A stretch of DNA of 64,000 bases from Cupriavidus basilensis. Its GTDB lineage: Bacteria > Pseudomonadota > Gammaproteobacteria > Burkholderiales > Burkholderiaceae. Below, one piece after another: positions 43,146-51,837 of the stretch. The translations under genes and the position numbers were made by a program. The DNA lies in assembly GCF_000832305.1 (NCBI RefSeq), contig NZ_CP010537.1, positions 2,108,001 through 2,172,000 on the forward strand, in the 5' to 3' direction. Numbering within the stretch: the first letter of the stretch is position 1; each line of letters begins with the position of its first letter. Under the pieces are notes generated by a model that saw only the letters and a program-made list of their open reading frames with translations, had not been told where the DNA came from and did not search any database.

Positions 43146-44573
43146 TTATGGCCTCCAGTCGGAGCGGCCGGTGTCGAGCCGGCCGTCCGCGTGCAGTCTG
43201 GCCCTGACGCGCTCCATGACCTCGGCTGGCGGCACGGCGCGATGCCAGTCCTGGCGATCGCTTGCCTTGCGGGTCGCGTCCACCCCCATCTTGGTGGCCA
43301 CGCCGTCCTGCTTGATCGGTTCGGAGCGGTCGGTCCGCGCGCCAGGGGCGATCAGCAGGTCGCGGTCGGGCCGCATGCGTGTGGCAACAGCCCATTCCAC
43401 CTGGGCGGAATCCCAGGGGTCGATGTCGTCATCGACGACGGTCACGTTCTTGATGAGATTCACGCTGCCCCAGATCGCGAACATCACCTTCCTGGCCTCG
43501 CCTGCGCGATGGGCTGCGATGCTCACGACCGCGTTCAGGCGGCCGCAGCCGCCATGCCCGACGGCGACCTCACGCACCGGTATCGCGGCCGCGCGCAGCA
43601 TGCGCGCCAGGCCCGCAGCAATCGCTACGCCGCCGATCAAGGTGTGCTCGGGATAGTAGCCGGGCTGAATCACCTGGAAGAAGGCGTCGTCGCGCCGCGT
43701 CATGCAGTGAAACTCGGCAATCGGCCCGTCGCCGTATGGCTCATACATGCCGTGGTACTCGGACACGAGCTGTTCGTCGTGCCGGCTCCCCACGTCAAGC
43801 ACGCCTTCGAGCACGATCTCGCATTGCGCCGGCACGTCGAGGTCGATGGTGCGGCAGGCCACGGTCTGTACCGGCTCGCCCAGCAGCGCGCCCGCCACTT
43901 CAAGCTCGTCGTCGCCAAGGCGCAGGTAGAGCGCCGCGGCGATCAGGACAGCAGGATGATTTCCGATTGTGACCGCGATCTCAAGTTTCTCGCCACGCTT
44001 TCTGGCGGCCTCGGCCATGACGGCCAGATGGTGATTGGGTGCGATGCCGACCATGCCGCGATTGCCGTCCAGCAACTTGACCCGGGCAAATGAGACATTG
44101 CCGCGGCCGCTCGCGCGGTCACGCGCGAAGATCACGCCGGCCGTGATGTAGGCGCCGGTTTCCCGGGGAAAGAATAGCGGCGCGGGAAGCTCGCGCTGCA
44201 GGTCCGGCCTGTCGATGACGGTCTGCTGGCAAGGCCCGTTGCCGACGCGCTCTGGCGCGAGGCCGCTTCCGATCGCGTCGACGATGCGCTGCTGCAGGGT
44301 CTGGGGCGTTGCGCCGATGCCGCGGGCAATGCGCGGCAATGTGTTGAGGAGGTTGCCAACGGCAGGCAGCCCGTGGCCGGCGATGGCCTCGAAGCGCAAC
44401 GCGGGGCCGTCGGGCAGTTGTGCCAGATAGGCTGAGATCTCGTATTGGGTGCTTACCGGTTCGCTAACACGCATCAGTTCGCCGCGCTCGTCGAGGGACT
44501 GGACAAAGCCGCGCAGCGACTGGCGTTGCAGGCTGGCGCTTCCCGCTATCTGGCGGGGCTCCTTGGTACGCAT
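43146..44573 (-). CDS. UbiD-family prenyl-FMN-dependent decarboxylase
   Basis: The start at ATG 44573 (MRTKEPRQIAGSASLQ) with AAGGAG upstream gives 475 residues, the usual UbiD size. Family marks are RGFVQSLDERGELMRVSEPV at the start, PLFFPRETGAYITAGVIFAR in the prFMN-binding domain and DDDIDPWDSAQVEWAVATRM with the conserved Asp/Glu/Arg region. PGARTDRSEPIKQDG occurs near the end. UbiD enzymes decarboxylate aromatic or alpha,beta-unsaturated acids. Paired with UbiX and divergent from LysR, it is the core of an aromatic acid catabolic unit; the acid is unknown. Confidence 0.88.
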   Translation of the reverse strand: MRTKEPRQIAGSASLQRQSLRGFVQSLDERGELMRVSEPVSTQYEISAYLAQLPDGPALRFEAIAGHGLPAVGNLLNTLPRIARGIGATPQTLQQRIVDAIGSGLAPERVGNGPCQQTVIDRPDLQRELPAPLFFPRETGAYITAGVIFARDRASGRGNVSFARVKLLDGNRGMVGIAPNHHLAVMAEAARKRGEKLEIAVTIGNHPAVLIAAALYLRLGDDELEVAGALLGEPVQTVACRTIDLDVPAQCEIVLEGVLDVGSRHDEQLVSEYHGMYEPYGDGPIAEFHCMTRRDDAFFQVIQPGYYPEHTLIGGVAIAAGLARMLRAAAIPVREVAVGHGGCGRLNAVVSIAAHRAGEARKVMFAIWGSVNLIKNVTVVDDDIDPWDSAQVEWAVATRMRPDRDLLIAPGARTDRSEPIKQDGVATKMGVDATRKASDRQDWHRAVPPAEVMERVRARLHADGRLDTGRSDWRP

Positions 44574-44754
44574 GGTGACTCCTTCGTATTGCTGGGTTGT
44601 CGAGGCATCCGGCAAGCAGTCTTGCCGGATGGTTGCGACGGCCGTCGGATGACGACGCTGCAGGCGAGGCTGCCGGGGCAGCAAGCCCGGCGCTTTCGCG
44701 AGAGTCTAGGCCAATCAATGGCAAAACATCGTATGCTTATATATTCCACCCAAT

Positions 44755-44767
44755 TAACATGATGTTA
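44755..44767. promoter_or_regulatory. Palindrome TAACAT-G-ATGTTA at the LysR start
   Basis: A perfect 13-base inverted repeat ending at the first base of the LysR start codon. A close variant (TAACAA-G-TTGTTA) occurs at 45839-45851, before the MFS gene. Such a site would block LysR translation initiation or transcription and suits autoregulation. Confidence 0.5.
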
Positions 44768-45651
44768 TGAAGCTGAACCTGCGCCAGATCGAGGTATTTA
44801 GAGCCATCATGCTGAGCGGCTCCATCAGTGGGGCGTCAAAGCTGTTGTACGTCTCGCAGCCGGCCGTGAGCCGGCTGATTTCATATACGGAACAGCGCCT
44901 GGGATTGCTCCTCTTCCAGCGCATCAAGGGGCGGCTCTATCCGACGCCGGAGGCACGCCGTTTGTTCGATGAGGTCGGCGCCGTCTACCAGAGCGTGCAG
45001 CGGGTCAATGAAGTGGCCGAGAATCTGGCCGAGAATCGCGTAGGACAGTTGCGAATTGCGTGCAGCCCCAATATCGGCCAGTCGCTGATGCCGCGGGCGG
45101 TAGCGATCTTTTGCCAGCGTTACCCGGACGTGAGGATTGTGCTGCACACGCTGATCCCGGGTGCCCTGCTGCAGGGCCTGCTGACGCACCAGGTCGAGTT
45201 GGGGATCACGTTCATGCCAGTCGGCCACCCCAGCCTCCAGGTGCTTCCGCTCTACAGGAATCGCATCGTCGCGGTGTTGCCCAAGGATCACCGTCTGGCG
45301 GCACGCGATTGCATAGACGCCAGCGACCTGATCGATGAGCCGTTTGTCGGCTATAGCAGCGACATCCCGTTTGGCCAGCTGGTGCAGCAGGTCTTCGGCA
45401 GCGAGGACCGCCAGCCGGTGCCGCGCATCGAAGTGCAGCAGGCCCATGTCGCTTGTTCCATGGTTCAGGCGGGGGTAGGCGTGGCGCTCGTGGATGAGAT
45501 CACGATGCAGGGGCCAATCTGGTCCGGCGTGGTGGCCCGGCCGATCACACCTGAAGTGCATGCGCCAATCGACGTGTTCCGCCTGGAGCTGCAGCCGCTC
45601 TCCCGCCTCGCGCAGGAATTCATTATCGTCCTCAAGTCACTGGGAACCTGA
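44767..45651 (+). CDS. LysR-family regulator of the UbiD region
   Basis: A 294-residue LysR protein. The helix-turn-helix is SISGASKLLYVSQPAVSRLI and the effector domain starts near residue 90 (GQLRIACSPNIGQSLMPRAV). It belongs to the GcvA/CysB-like shorter group with an early FRAIMLSGSISGASKLL. It is divergent from ubiD-ubiX (193 bases between starts) and upstream of an MFS transporter and porin on the same strand. The 13-base palindrome at its start recurs before the transporter, so it may control both sides. Confidence 0.85.
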   Translation: MKLNLRQIEVFRAIMLSGSISGASKLLYVSQPAVSRLISYTEQRLGLLLFQRIKGRLYPTPEARRLFDEVGAVYQSVQRVNEVAENLAENRVGQLRIACSPNIGQSLMPRAVAIFCQRYPDVRIVLHTLIPGALLQGLLTHQVELGITFMPVGHPSLQVLPLYRNRIVAVLPKDHRLAARDCIDASDLIDEPFVGYSSDIPFGQLVQQVFGSEDRQPVPRIEVQQAHVACSMVQAGVGVALVDEITMQGPIWSGVVARPITPEVHAPIDVFRLELQPLSRLAQEFIIVLKSLGT

Positions 45652-45657
45652 CGGGCT

Positions 45658-45684
45658 GGCATCCCTTGATGAGCCTCGGATGCC
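45658..45684 (+). terminator. Possible terminator after LysR gene
   Basis: GGCATCC (45658-45664) and GGATGCC (45678-45684) form a 7-bp stem with a 13-base loop just after the LysR stop. No T-run follows. Weak evidence. Confidence 0.3.
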
Positions 45685-45836
45685 TGCGCCGGTTTTCCGC
45701 GGTGTTTGGCGGCCGCGCCGGCTGTTCTTATGGGCACGCATCGTTTGCAATGCAGCTGCATTTTCCGGATGCCGTCCGCTGTGGTTTGCGCAACGCCAGT
45801 GCGTGGCCGCCTCAACGAGCGGCACAATCGCCTAGT

Positions 45837-45853
45837 CATAACAAGTTGTTATG
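45837..45853. promoter_or_regulatory. Palindrome CATAACAA-G-TTGTTATG before the MFS gene
   Basis: A perfect 17-base inverted repeat in the 430-base region between LysR and the MHS transporter. Its core TAACAAGTTGTTA matches the site at the LysR start (TAACATGATGTTA) in 11 of 13 positions. The rest of the 45652-46081 interval holds no convincing gene. Confidence 0.55.
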
Positions 45854-46081
45854 AAGTTGGAACAAAAAGTAAAGCGACATTATTTGGTGAGCTACCTAAT
45901 ATCCCGTCGATCAAAACCGCAACAAGGCAGGACCTAGCCGTCCGCGTTGCGCTCGCCTGAACAGACACCCCCTGCGATCGCGGTTCCGGTCGTGCGAAGA
46001 AGAGCTTGTCACCCAGGCATCCCGACAGTCCGCAGCCTAGCGAGACGATCGATCCACATGGCGAACATTAGGAGCATTGGC

Positions 46082-47428
46082 ATGAAAGAAGTAGTTCTCG
46101 ATCCGCAGAGCAGACCAGGAGACGACTCGATACAGCGGGATGACCAAGAGGCTCGCAGCGCGGGTGCGGGGCGCCGCGCCGTCATCGCCGCCTCGGCGGG
46201 CAATGCGCTGGAATGGTATGACTTCACGGTCTACGCACTGTTTGCCGTCTACATCGGCCAGAACTTCTTCCAGAACGACAATCCGACCGTGCAACTGATG
46301 GGCTCGTTCATGGCATTCGGCCTGGGATATGTGGCGCGCCCGCTGGGCGCCCTGTTTCTTGGCTCCTATGGCGACCGCAAGGGCCGCAAGGCCGCGCTGA
46401 CCATGACCATCATGCTGATGGCGCTTGGCACGCTGCTGATTGCGGTGGCGCCGCCCTATGCCGCCATCGGTGTTGGCGCGCCGCTGCTGATCGTATGCGG
46501 CCGCGTGCTGCAAGGTTTCTCGGCGGGGGGCGAAGTCGGCGGCGCGACGGCTTTCCTGGTCGAGCACGCACCGGCGCACAAGAAGGGGCAGTACGCCTCG
46601 TGGCTGCAGGCCAGCATGGGTATCTGCAATATCCTTGGTGCGCTGGTGGCCACCTTGGTGACTACCTTCTATACGCCGGATCAGATCACGGAATGGGCGT
46701 GGAGGATTCCGTTCATCATCGGACTGGCGATTGCCCCGGTTGGCCTGTGGATGCGCAAGACGCTGGACGAAACGCCGCATTTCAAGCAGGAGGAGGCCCG
46801 CATGAAGCAGCAGGGCATCACGAAGAAGGCGCCACTGCTGCAAGTCGTGCGCGAATGCCCCAAGCAACTGCTTTCCGGCTTCGGCCTTTCGGTGCTATGG
46901 GCAGCGGGCCCGTATTCACTGATCATCTTCATGCCGATCTACGTGCAGAAGTCGATGGGCTTCACCGGGTCGCAGGCCTTCCTGGCGGCCTTCATCGGCA
47001 ACATCTTCCTTACCGCGGGCTGCGTATTCGCCGGGACATTGTCCGACCGCTTCGGCCGGCACCGCATCCTGCGGATCGGTGCGACCTCGCTGCTGGTCTG
47101 CGTCTATCCGCTGATGATGTGGTTGCAGTCCTCGCACACGACATTGACGCTGGTGATCGTGCAATCGGCGTTCTGTGCGCTGATCTCGCTGTTCGTCGGG
47201 GTGGCGCCGGCAGCCTTGTCCGAGATATTCCCGACCGCGGTGCGCTCCTCCGGCATGTCGCTGTCCTATAACACGGCCGTCACACTGCTGGGCGGCTTTG
47301 CTCCCGCGATCCTGACCTGGATCACCTACACGACCGGCGTGGCATTCGCGCCGGCGCTGTACGTCATGGGCGCCGCCATCGTCGCCCTTGTCGCCATTTC
47401 CCTGCTGCCCAAGGCACGCGAGGACTAA
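46082..47428 (+). CDS. MFS transporter of the metabolite:H+ symporter (MHS) family
   Basis: The start at ATG 46082 (MKEVVLDPQSRPGDD) has GGAG seven bases upstream, better than the in-frame ATG at 46058; 448 residues. MHS hallmarks are SAGNALEWYDFTVYALFAVY in helix 1, GSYGDRKGRKAALTMTIMLM in the helix 2-3 loop and GEVGGATAFLVEHAP in helix 5. These transporters take up carboxylates such as dicarboxylates, shikimate or aromatic acids. Followed by a porin, it forms the uptake part of the UbiD-region pathway. Confidence 0.88.
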   Translation: MKEVVLDPQSRPGDDSIQRDDQEARSAGAGRRAVIAASAGNALEWYDFTVYALFAVYIGQNFFQNDNPTVQLMGSFMAFGLGYVARPLGALFLGSYGDRKGRKAALTMTIMLMALGTLLIAVAPPYAAIGVGAPLLIVCGRVLQGFSAGGEVGGATAFLVEHAPAHKKGQYASWLQASMGICNILGALVATLVTTFYTPDQITEWAWRIPFIIGLAIAPVGLWMRKTLDETPHFKQEEARMKQQGITKKAPLLQVVRECPKQLLSGFGLSVLWAAGPYSLIIFMPIYVQKSMGFTGSQAFLAAFIGNIFLTAGCVFAGTLSDRFGRHRILRIGATSLLVCVYPLMMWLQSSHTTLTLVIVQSAFCALISLFVGVAPAALSEIFPTAVRSSGMSLSYNTAVTLLGGFAPAILTWITYTTGVAFAPALYVMGAAIVALVAISLLPKARED

Positions 47429-47441
47429 GACTGATACGCAA

Positions 47442-47471
47442 GGCGGGCCATGCCGATTCCGGTGGCCCGCC
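47442..47471 (+). terminator. Hairpin between transporter and porin genes
   Basis: GGCGGGCCA (47442-47450) pairs perfectly with TGGCCCGCC (47463-47471) across a 12-base loop. No T-run is seen, so it may only reduce read-through into the porin gene. Confidence 0.45.
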
Positions 47472-47518
47472 AAATGGTCAGTCCGCAAAAGACCACACCA
47501 CAAGAAGGAGAGGAAACC

Positions 47519-48727
47519 ATGAAGATCCGGAAAAAATACCGGAGGAGCGCCCCTGCGCGCTCGTCTCGCCGCCTGCTCGGGCTATTTGGCCTGCTTGCGC
47601 TTTCGGCCGCTAGCAGCGCCTATGCCGATTCGAGTGTCCAGATCACCGGCGTCATCGATACGTACGCCGGATCGCTCAAGCGCAGCGGTGAAGCCGGCAG
47701 GACGGGCGTGGTCAACAGTAGCGGGATGACGACTTCCTGGTGGGGCTTCAAGGGCGTCGAGGACCTGGGCGGCGGCCTGAAGGCGCAATTCAACCTGACG
47801 AGTTTCTTCCGGCCCGACACCGGCGGCGCGGGGCGCTACGATGCCGACACGCTCTTTTCGCGGGACGCCAACGTCGGACTGACGGGCGCTTTCGGGCGCG
47901 TGTCGCTGGGCCGCGACCTGGCACCCAACTTCATCCCATCGGTTTCCCTCAATCCGTTTGGCGGTTCGTTTGCCTTCGCGCCGCTGCTGGTGCAGACGCA
48001 GGCGTCGAGCGGCTACACGCGAGGACAGAAATGGGCTGCCACCGAAGCCGGCGATACCGGCTGGAGCAACGAGGTCATGTATGTGACCCCCAACCTCGGC
48101 GGCCTGGTGGCGAGCGCCTTCTATCAGTTCGGCGAACAGATTGGCAATGCGGGCAAGAACAATATTGGCGTCAATGCGATGTACAGCAATGGCCCGGCGA
48201 CGTTGGGCGCCTACTATCAGCGCGTCAAGGTCAACAATCCCGTCGACAATGCCGCAGGCAATTCCGGCGTTTTTTCCTTCACGCCCTATAACAGCCAGAC
48301 CGGTGCGATCTACAAGCTGACGCCGGCCAGGGAGCAGGGAACGTGGTTCGTCGGCGGCGCGTACGATCTGCGTGTGGCCAAGTTGTTCGCGACCTATCAG
48401 CACTCATCCAACGCGCTGCCCGATGGCTTCGACAGCGCGCATTTCAAGCTCCAGTCGAGCACGATGCAGCTTGGCGCGAGCGCGCCGCTCATGCAGGGAA
48501 CCGCCATGTTGTCCTGGGCCAGGACAACCATAAAGGCTGACGGAGACTATCGCGCCAGCCTGGGCAGAGACGGATGGCAATCCACGGTCAGGCGTGACAC
48601 GGTATCGCTCGGCTACGACTACCTGCTGTCCAAGCGGACCGACCTGTACGCGGTGGCAATGTACGACAAGATCACGGACCAGGCGGGCGGCGCCAGCTTC
48701 GCAGTCGGCGCAAGGCACAAGTTCTAG
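47519..48727 (+). CDS. Outer-membrane porin
   Basis: The start at ATG 47519 (MKIRKKYRRSAPARSS) lies behind GAAGGAGAGGA; 402 residues. The signal peptide ends SSAYA at about residue 36. The porin_4 marks are DSSVQITGVIDTYAGSLKR, SSWWGFKGVEDLGGGLKAQF and the C-terminal FAVGARHKF. It is encoded 90 bases after the MHS transporter, so the two probably form an uptake pair. It ends in front of a strong hairpin facing the carbamoylase gene. Confidence 0.87.
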   Translation: MKIRKKYRRSAPARSSRRLLGLFGLLALSAASSAYADSSVQITGVIDTYAGSLKRSGEAGRTGVVNSSGMTTSWWGFKGVEDLGGGLKAQFNLTSFFRPDTGGAGRYDADTLFSRDANVGLTGAFGRVSLGRDLAPNFIPSVSLNPFGGSFAFAPLLVQTQASSGYTRGQKWAATEAGDTGWSNEVMYVTPNLGGLVASAFYQFGEQIGNAGKNNIGVNAMYSNGPATLGAYYQRVKVNNPVDNAAGNSGVFSFTPYNSQTGAIYKLTPAREQGTWFVGGAYDLRVAKLFATYQHSSNALPDGFDSAHFKLQSSTMQLGASAPLMQGTAMLSWARTTIKADGDYRASLGRDGWQSTVRRDTVSLGYDYLLSKRTDLYAVAMYDKITDQAGGASFAVGARHKF

Positions 48728-48773
48728 CGTTCCAGAGTTCCAGCAAGCTGACAGATTGCTGGCAGCGAAGCTT

Positions 48774-48804
48774 GCGTGCCGGCATCCACAGGATGCCGGC
48801 ACGC
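48774..48804. terminator. Strong bidirectional terminator hairpin
   Basis: GCGTGCCGGCATCC (48774-48787), loop ACA, GGATGCCGGCACGC (48791-48804): a perfect 14-bp stem. It lies between the convergent porin (ends 48727) and carbamoylase (ends 48827) genes, as expected for a shared terminator. Confidence 0.7.
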
Positions 48805-48826
48805 ATCAGGCACTGCATCAGACACG

Positions 48827-50092
48827 TCAGGCGCGAGTGAGTACCGTGTCCAGTTCCAGCACGGACTGATACAGCACGCGTGTGCCATCGAGCAGCTGCG
48901 AGGGGTCGATCCATTCTTCCGGGCAATGGCTGCGGCCATTCAGGCAAGGAATGAAGATCATGCCGATCGGGCCCGTGGGTGCCATATACACCGCGTCGTG
49001 GCCCGCACCGCTTGGCAAGCGCATCGAGGCATAGCCGAGCCGGTTGGCGGCAGCTTCCACCGCATCCATGACCACTGGCGAGCAGTCGGTGGGCCGCGCC
49101 CGGCTGACCGGCGACATATCCACGCTGAGCCGCAGCGCGGCGATGTCGGGCGCCACGCCAGCCATGAGCGCCTCGGGGAAACTGCCCAGCACCTGCTCGC
49201 TGTCGCTGCGAAGCTCCAGCATCAGTTCCACGTGGCCCGGCACGGCATTGGGCACATTCGGCGTCATCGCGATGCGGCCGATGGTGGCAACGACGTAGTG
49301 CGGATTTCCACTGAGCGCACTGGCGTGACGGTGGGCGGCATCGATGATGCGCGCGGCACCGACCAGCGCATCGCGCCGGATGTCCATCGGTGTGGTGCCG
49401 GCGTGGTCAGGCTGGCCCTTGACCGTGATCAGCGCGCGGCGAATGCCCACGATGTTGGTCACCACGCCGATCGGCAGCTTGCGGGTTTCCAGCACCGGCC
49501 CTTGCTCGATGTGCAGTTCCACGAATGCCGCGGTGCCGCCGGCGCCGCGCAGGGGCGCGCCCAGCGCCGCCGGGTCGCCACCGATACGGCGTATGCCTTC
49601 GGCGAGCGTTTCCCCTTTCGCATCGCTGGCCGACAACATATCCGCAGGAAGCTGGCCCGACAGCGCGCGGCTGCCCACGCAGGAGATGCCGTAGTCGCTG
49701 GGTTCTTCCGACAGGAAGTCGATTACCTCGAATGGGTGCGCCAGCGTGACGCCATGCTCGTGCATCGCATGCGCGACCTCGATGCCAGCCAGCACGCCGA
49801 TGATGCCGTCAAAGCGCCCACCGCCGACCACCGTGTCGCAATGCGACCCCGTGACAATCGGCTTGCGCTGCGGATCGCGCCCGGCGCGCCGGCCCACGAG
49901 GTTGCCGCCGGCGTCCTGATGCACCGCCAGGCCAGCGGCTTCGAACTCCTGGCGCAGCCAGGCGCGCGCTTGCGCAAACATCGGCGAAAAAGCCCGGCGG
50001 GTCCAGGGAACCTCGGGCTGCGTCATGCGCGACAGCGTTTCGACCCGCGCCCACAGGCGCTCGGCATTCAAGGGAGGGAGAGTATTCGACAT
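48827..50092 (-). CDS. M20-family N-carbamoylase/amidohydrolase (hydantoinase-carbamoylase type)
   Basis: The start at ATG 50092 (MSNTLPPLNAERLWAR) gives 421 residues. Metal ligands of the family are His84 in GSHCDTV, Asp95 in GGRFDG, and the Glu pair in FLSEEPSDYG (about 129-130). VELHIEQGPVLE is the signature that separates carbamoylases and ureidoglycolate/allantoate amidohydrolases from peptidases. SGAGHDAVYMA carries the late His. It cleaves an N-carbamoyl or similar amide. It is encoded 35 bases after the cyclic amidohydrolase, the usual ring-opening then decarbamoylation pair. Confidence 0.87.
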   Translation of the reverse strand: MSNTLPPLNAERLWARVETLSRMTQPEVPWTRRAFSPMFAQARAWLRQEFEAAGLAVHQDAGGNLVGRRAGRDPQRKPIVTGSHCDTVVGGGRFDGIIGVLAGIEVAHAMHEHGVTLAHPFEVIDFLSEEPSDYGISCVGSRALSGQLPADMLSASDAKGETLAEGIRRIGGDPAALGAPLRGAGGTAAFVELHIEQGPVLETRKLPIGVVTNIVGIRRALITVKGQPDHAGTTPMDIRRDALVGAARIIDAAHRHASALSGNPHYVVATIGRIAMTPNVPNAVPGHVELMLELRSDSEQVLGSFPEALMAGVAPDIAALRLSVDMSPVSRARPTDCSPVVMDAVEAAANRLGYASMRLPSGAGHDAVYMAPTGPIGMIFIPCLNGRSHCPEEWIDPSQLLDGTRVLYQSVLELDTVLTRA

Positions 50093-50127
50093 GGATTCCA
50101 ATATGCGTAGTGACAGGCGATGCGGGC

Positions 50128-51483
50128 TCAAGCCGCGTAGGGGCGCAGGAAACGGCCATCGCCCGGGTTGTTGACGATGCGCTTGCCGTCGTAGACCTGT
50201 TGGCCGCGGCACCAGGTGCCGGCCACGCGCACGCTGAACTCGCGGCCTTCGAACGCACTCCATTGCACGGCCGACAGGCTGCCGGAGGGATCGAAGGCAT
50301 GGCGCTCGGGGGCAAGGATCACGATATCGGCATCGTAGCCAACCGCCAGCGAGCCCTTCCGGTCGTCCAGCAGGAAGTGGCGCGCGGGGTTCCGGCAGAG
50401 CTGCCTGGCCACCATGGCCGGCGTGATGCCATGCTCTTCGCAGCCGGTCCAGAAGGCGGGCAGCAACGTTTCCAGACCCGGCCCGCCAGACGCATTCTTG
50501 AACACATTGGGATCCTGCTTGCGCTCCAGCCCCCAGCTGACGTGGTCCGAAGAGACGAAGGTGCACTCGTCACGCGCGATGTGCGTCCACAACAAGTCCA
50601 CCTCGGCTTTGGGCCGAATCGGCGGATAGTGCTTGGTCCTGGCGCCGAAGCGGCGCGTATGCTCCTCGTGGTTCAGCATGAGGTATTGCACGCACGTTTC
50701 GATGCTGGCGTGGTGGCCCGCGCGGCGGTACATATTGCACAGCTCGAAGCCGCGCGACGTGGACACATGGACGGCATGCGCGCGCGCGCCGGTTTGCGCG
50801 CCGATCTCATAGATGATGCCGGTTGCCAGGTTCTCGATCAACGGCGTGTGGGCACGCAGGAAGGCATCCCAGCCGGTGTCGCCCGCTTCGGTCATGCGGG
50901 CGATGTTCTTGCGCGTCAGCTCCTGCATCTGATTGTGGACACCGCAGGCCAACCCCGTTGGCGCGATCAGGCGGAAGGCCTCATAGAGATCATCTTCCGC
51001 GACGCGGGGGAAACGCCCGGGCGTGGCCTCGAAGGTCGAAAACTTGAAGGCGCAGACGCCGCCCTCGATCAGCCCGGCGGCGGCCTGCAGGCCGTGGGTG
51101 GCATTCAACGTGCCAAACAGGGCCACGTCCACATGGCAGTCCCGCTCGGCTTGTGCGATCTTGGCGTCCAGTTGGGCGCGCGCCGCGACCGGCTCGGGGT
51201 CGTCGTAGGGCATGTCGACCATCACCGTCACGCCACCGGCGGCGGCCGCGCGGGATGCCCAGCCCAGACCTTCCTGGTCGCGTTGGCTGCCCGAGTGGAC
51301 CTGTCCATCGATGACCCCGGGCAAGACCCATTGACCACGCGCATCCACCGTATCGCGCGCAGCCGGCGCCGCACCGGTGCCGCGTGCCGCAACCCTCCCC
51401 TCGCGTACCGCCAGCCAGCCATCGTCCACCACGCCGTGCGCTTCCACAAGTCTGCCTCGTACCACCAGATCAAAATCGCCCAT
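50128..51483 (-). CDS. Dihydropyrimidinase/allantoinase-like cyclic amidohydrolase
   Basis: A 451-residue TIM-barrel amidohydrolase. The N-terminal metal motif reads GVIDGQVHSGSQ: His63 is kept but the first His is replaced by Gln61, unlike the usual D-x-H-x-H. The Lys that would be carbamylated is Lys147 (AFKFSTFE). Later HAVHVSTSRG gives the next His and FVSSDHVSWG the catalytic Asp. The change suggests a single-metal or altered site. It is followed by the carbamoylase, so cyclic imide/hydantoin-like ring opening is the expected role, but the substrate may differ. The 354 bases upstream hold a TGTTATGA half-site and no gene. Confidence 0.82.
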   Translation of the reverse strand: MGDFDLVVRGRLVEAHGVVDDGWLAVREGRVAARGTGAAPAARDTVDARGQWVLPGVIDGQVHSGSQRDQEGLGWASRAAAAGGVTVMVDMPYDDPEPVAARAQLDAKIAQAERDCHVDVALFGTLNATHGLQAAAGLIEGGVCAFKFSTFEATPGRFPRVAEDDLYEAFRLIAPTGLACGVHNQMQELTRKNIARMTEAGDTGWDAFLRAHTPLIENLATGIIYEIGAQTGARAHAVHVSTSRGFELCNMYRRAGHHASIETCVQYLMLNHEEHTRRFGARTKHYPPIRPKAEVDLLWTHIARDECTFVSSDHVSWGLERKQDPNVFKNASGGPGLETLLPAFWTGCEEHGITPAMVARQLCRNPARHFLLDDRKGSLAVGYDADIVILAPERHAFDPSGSLSAVQWSAFEGREFSVRVAGTWCRGQQVYDGKRIVNNPGDGRFLRPYAA

Positions 51484-51837
51484 GACACTCCTGTCGGTTC
51501 GTGCTGTTTAGATCCCGGTAGTGTAGTGAGCGATATGCCAGCACGTCCTATGCCAATATGTGTGAAGGCGTTGAGCAAATGTTATGACTTGAGCGTCTGC
51601 CTCCGGGCCGTGCGGGCATCTTCCACGCGGACCGAAATCCGGGCATGCTCGGGCAAGGATGTGAACCCGCTTGGGGCAGTCATGGAGGTGGGTGAATAGG
51701 TGGCTGCTGTGCAGCGCTATCGCGACGTCGCGCGAGTTCGCTTTGGAGGCCGGCCGATGCGCAGTCCCGGCTGCCCTGCCCTCGGTCGACCGCCGCTGCC
51801 GGACGCCGCGGCGAGTCAGGCTGGCCTGCCTGCCACC
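51484..51837. other. Intergenic region upstream of the cyclic amidohydrolase
   Basis: No gene is seen. AATGTTATGA at about 51579 matches one half of the TAACAwGwTGTTA palindrome found at 44755 and 45839; the left half is not conserved. The promoter for the amidohydrolase-carbamoylase pair should be here, on the minus strand. Confidence 0.4.
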
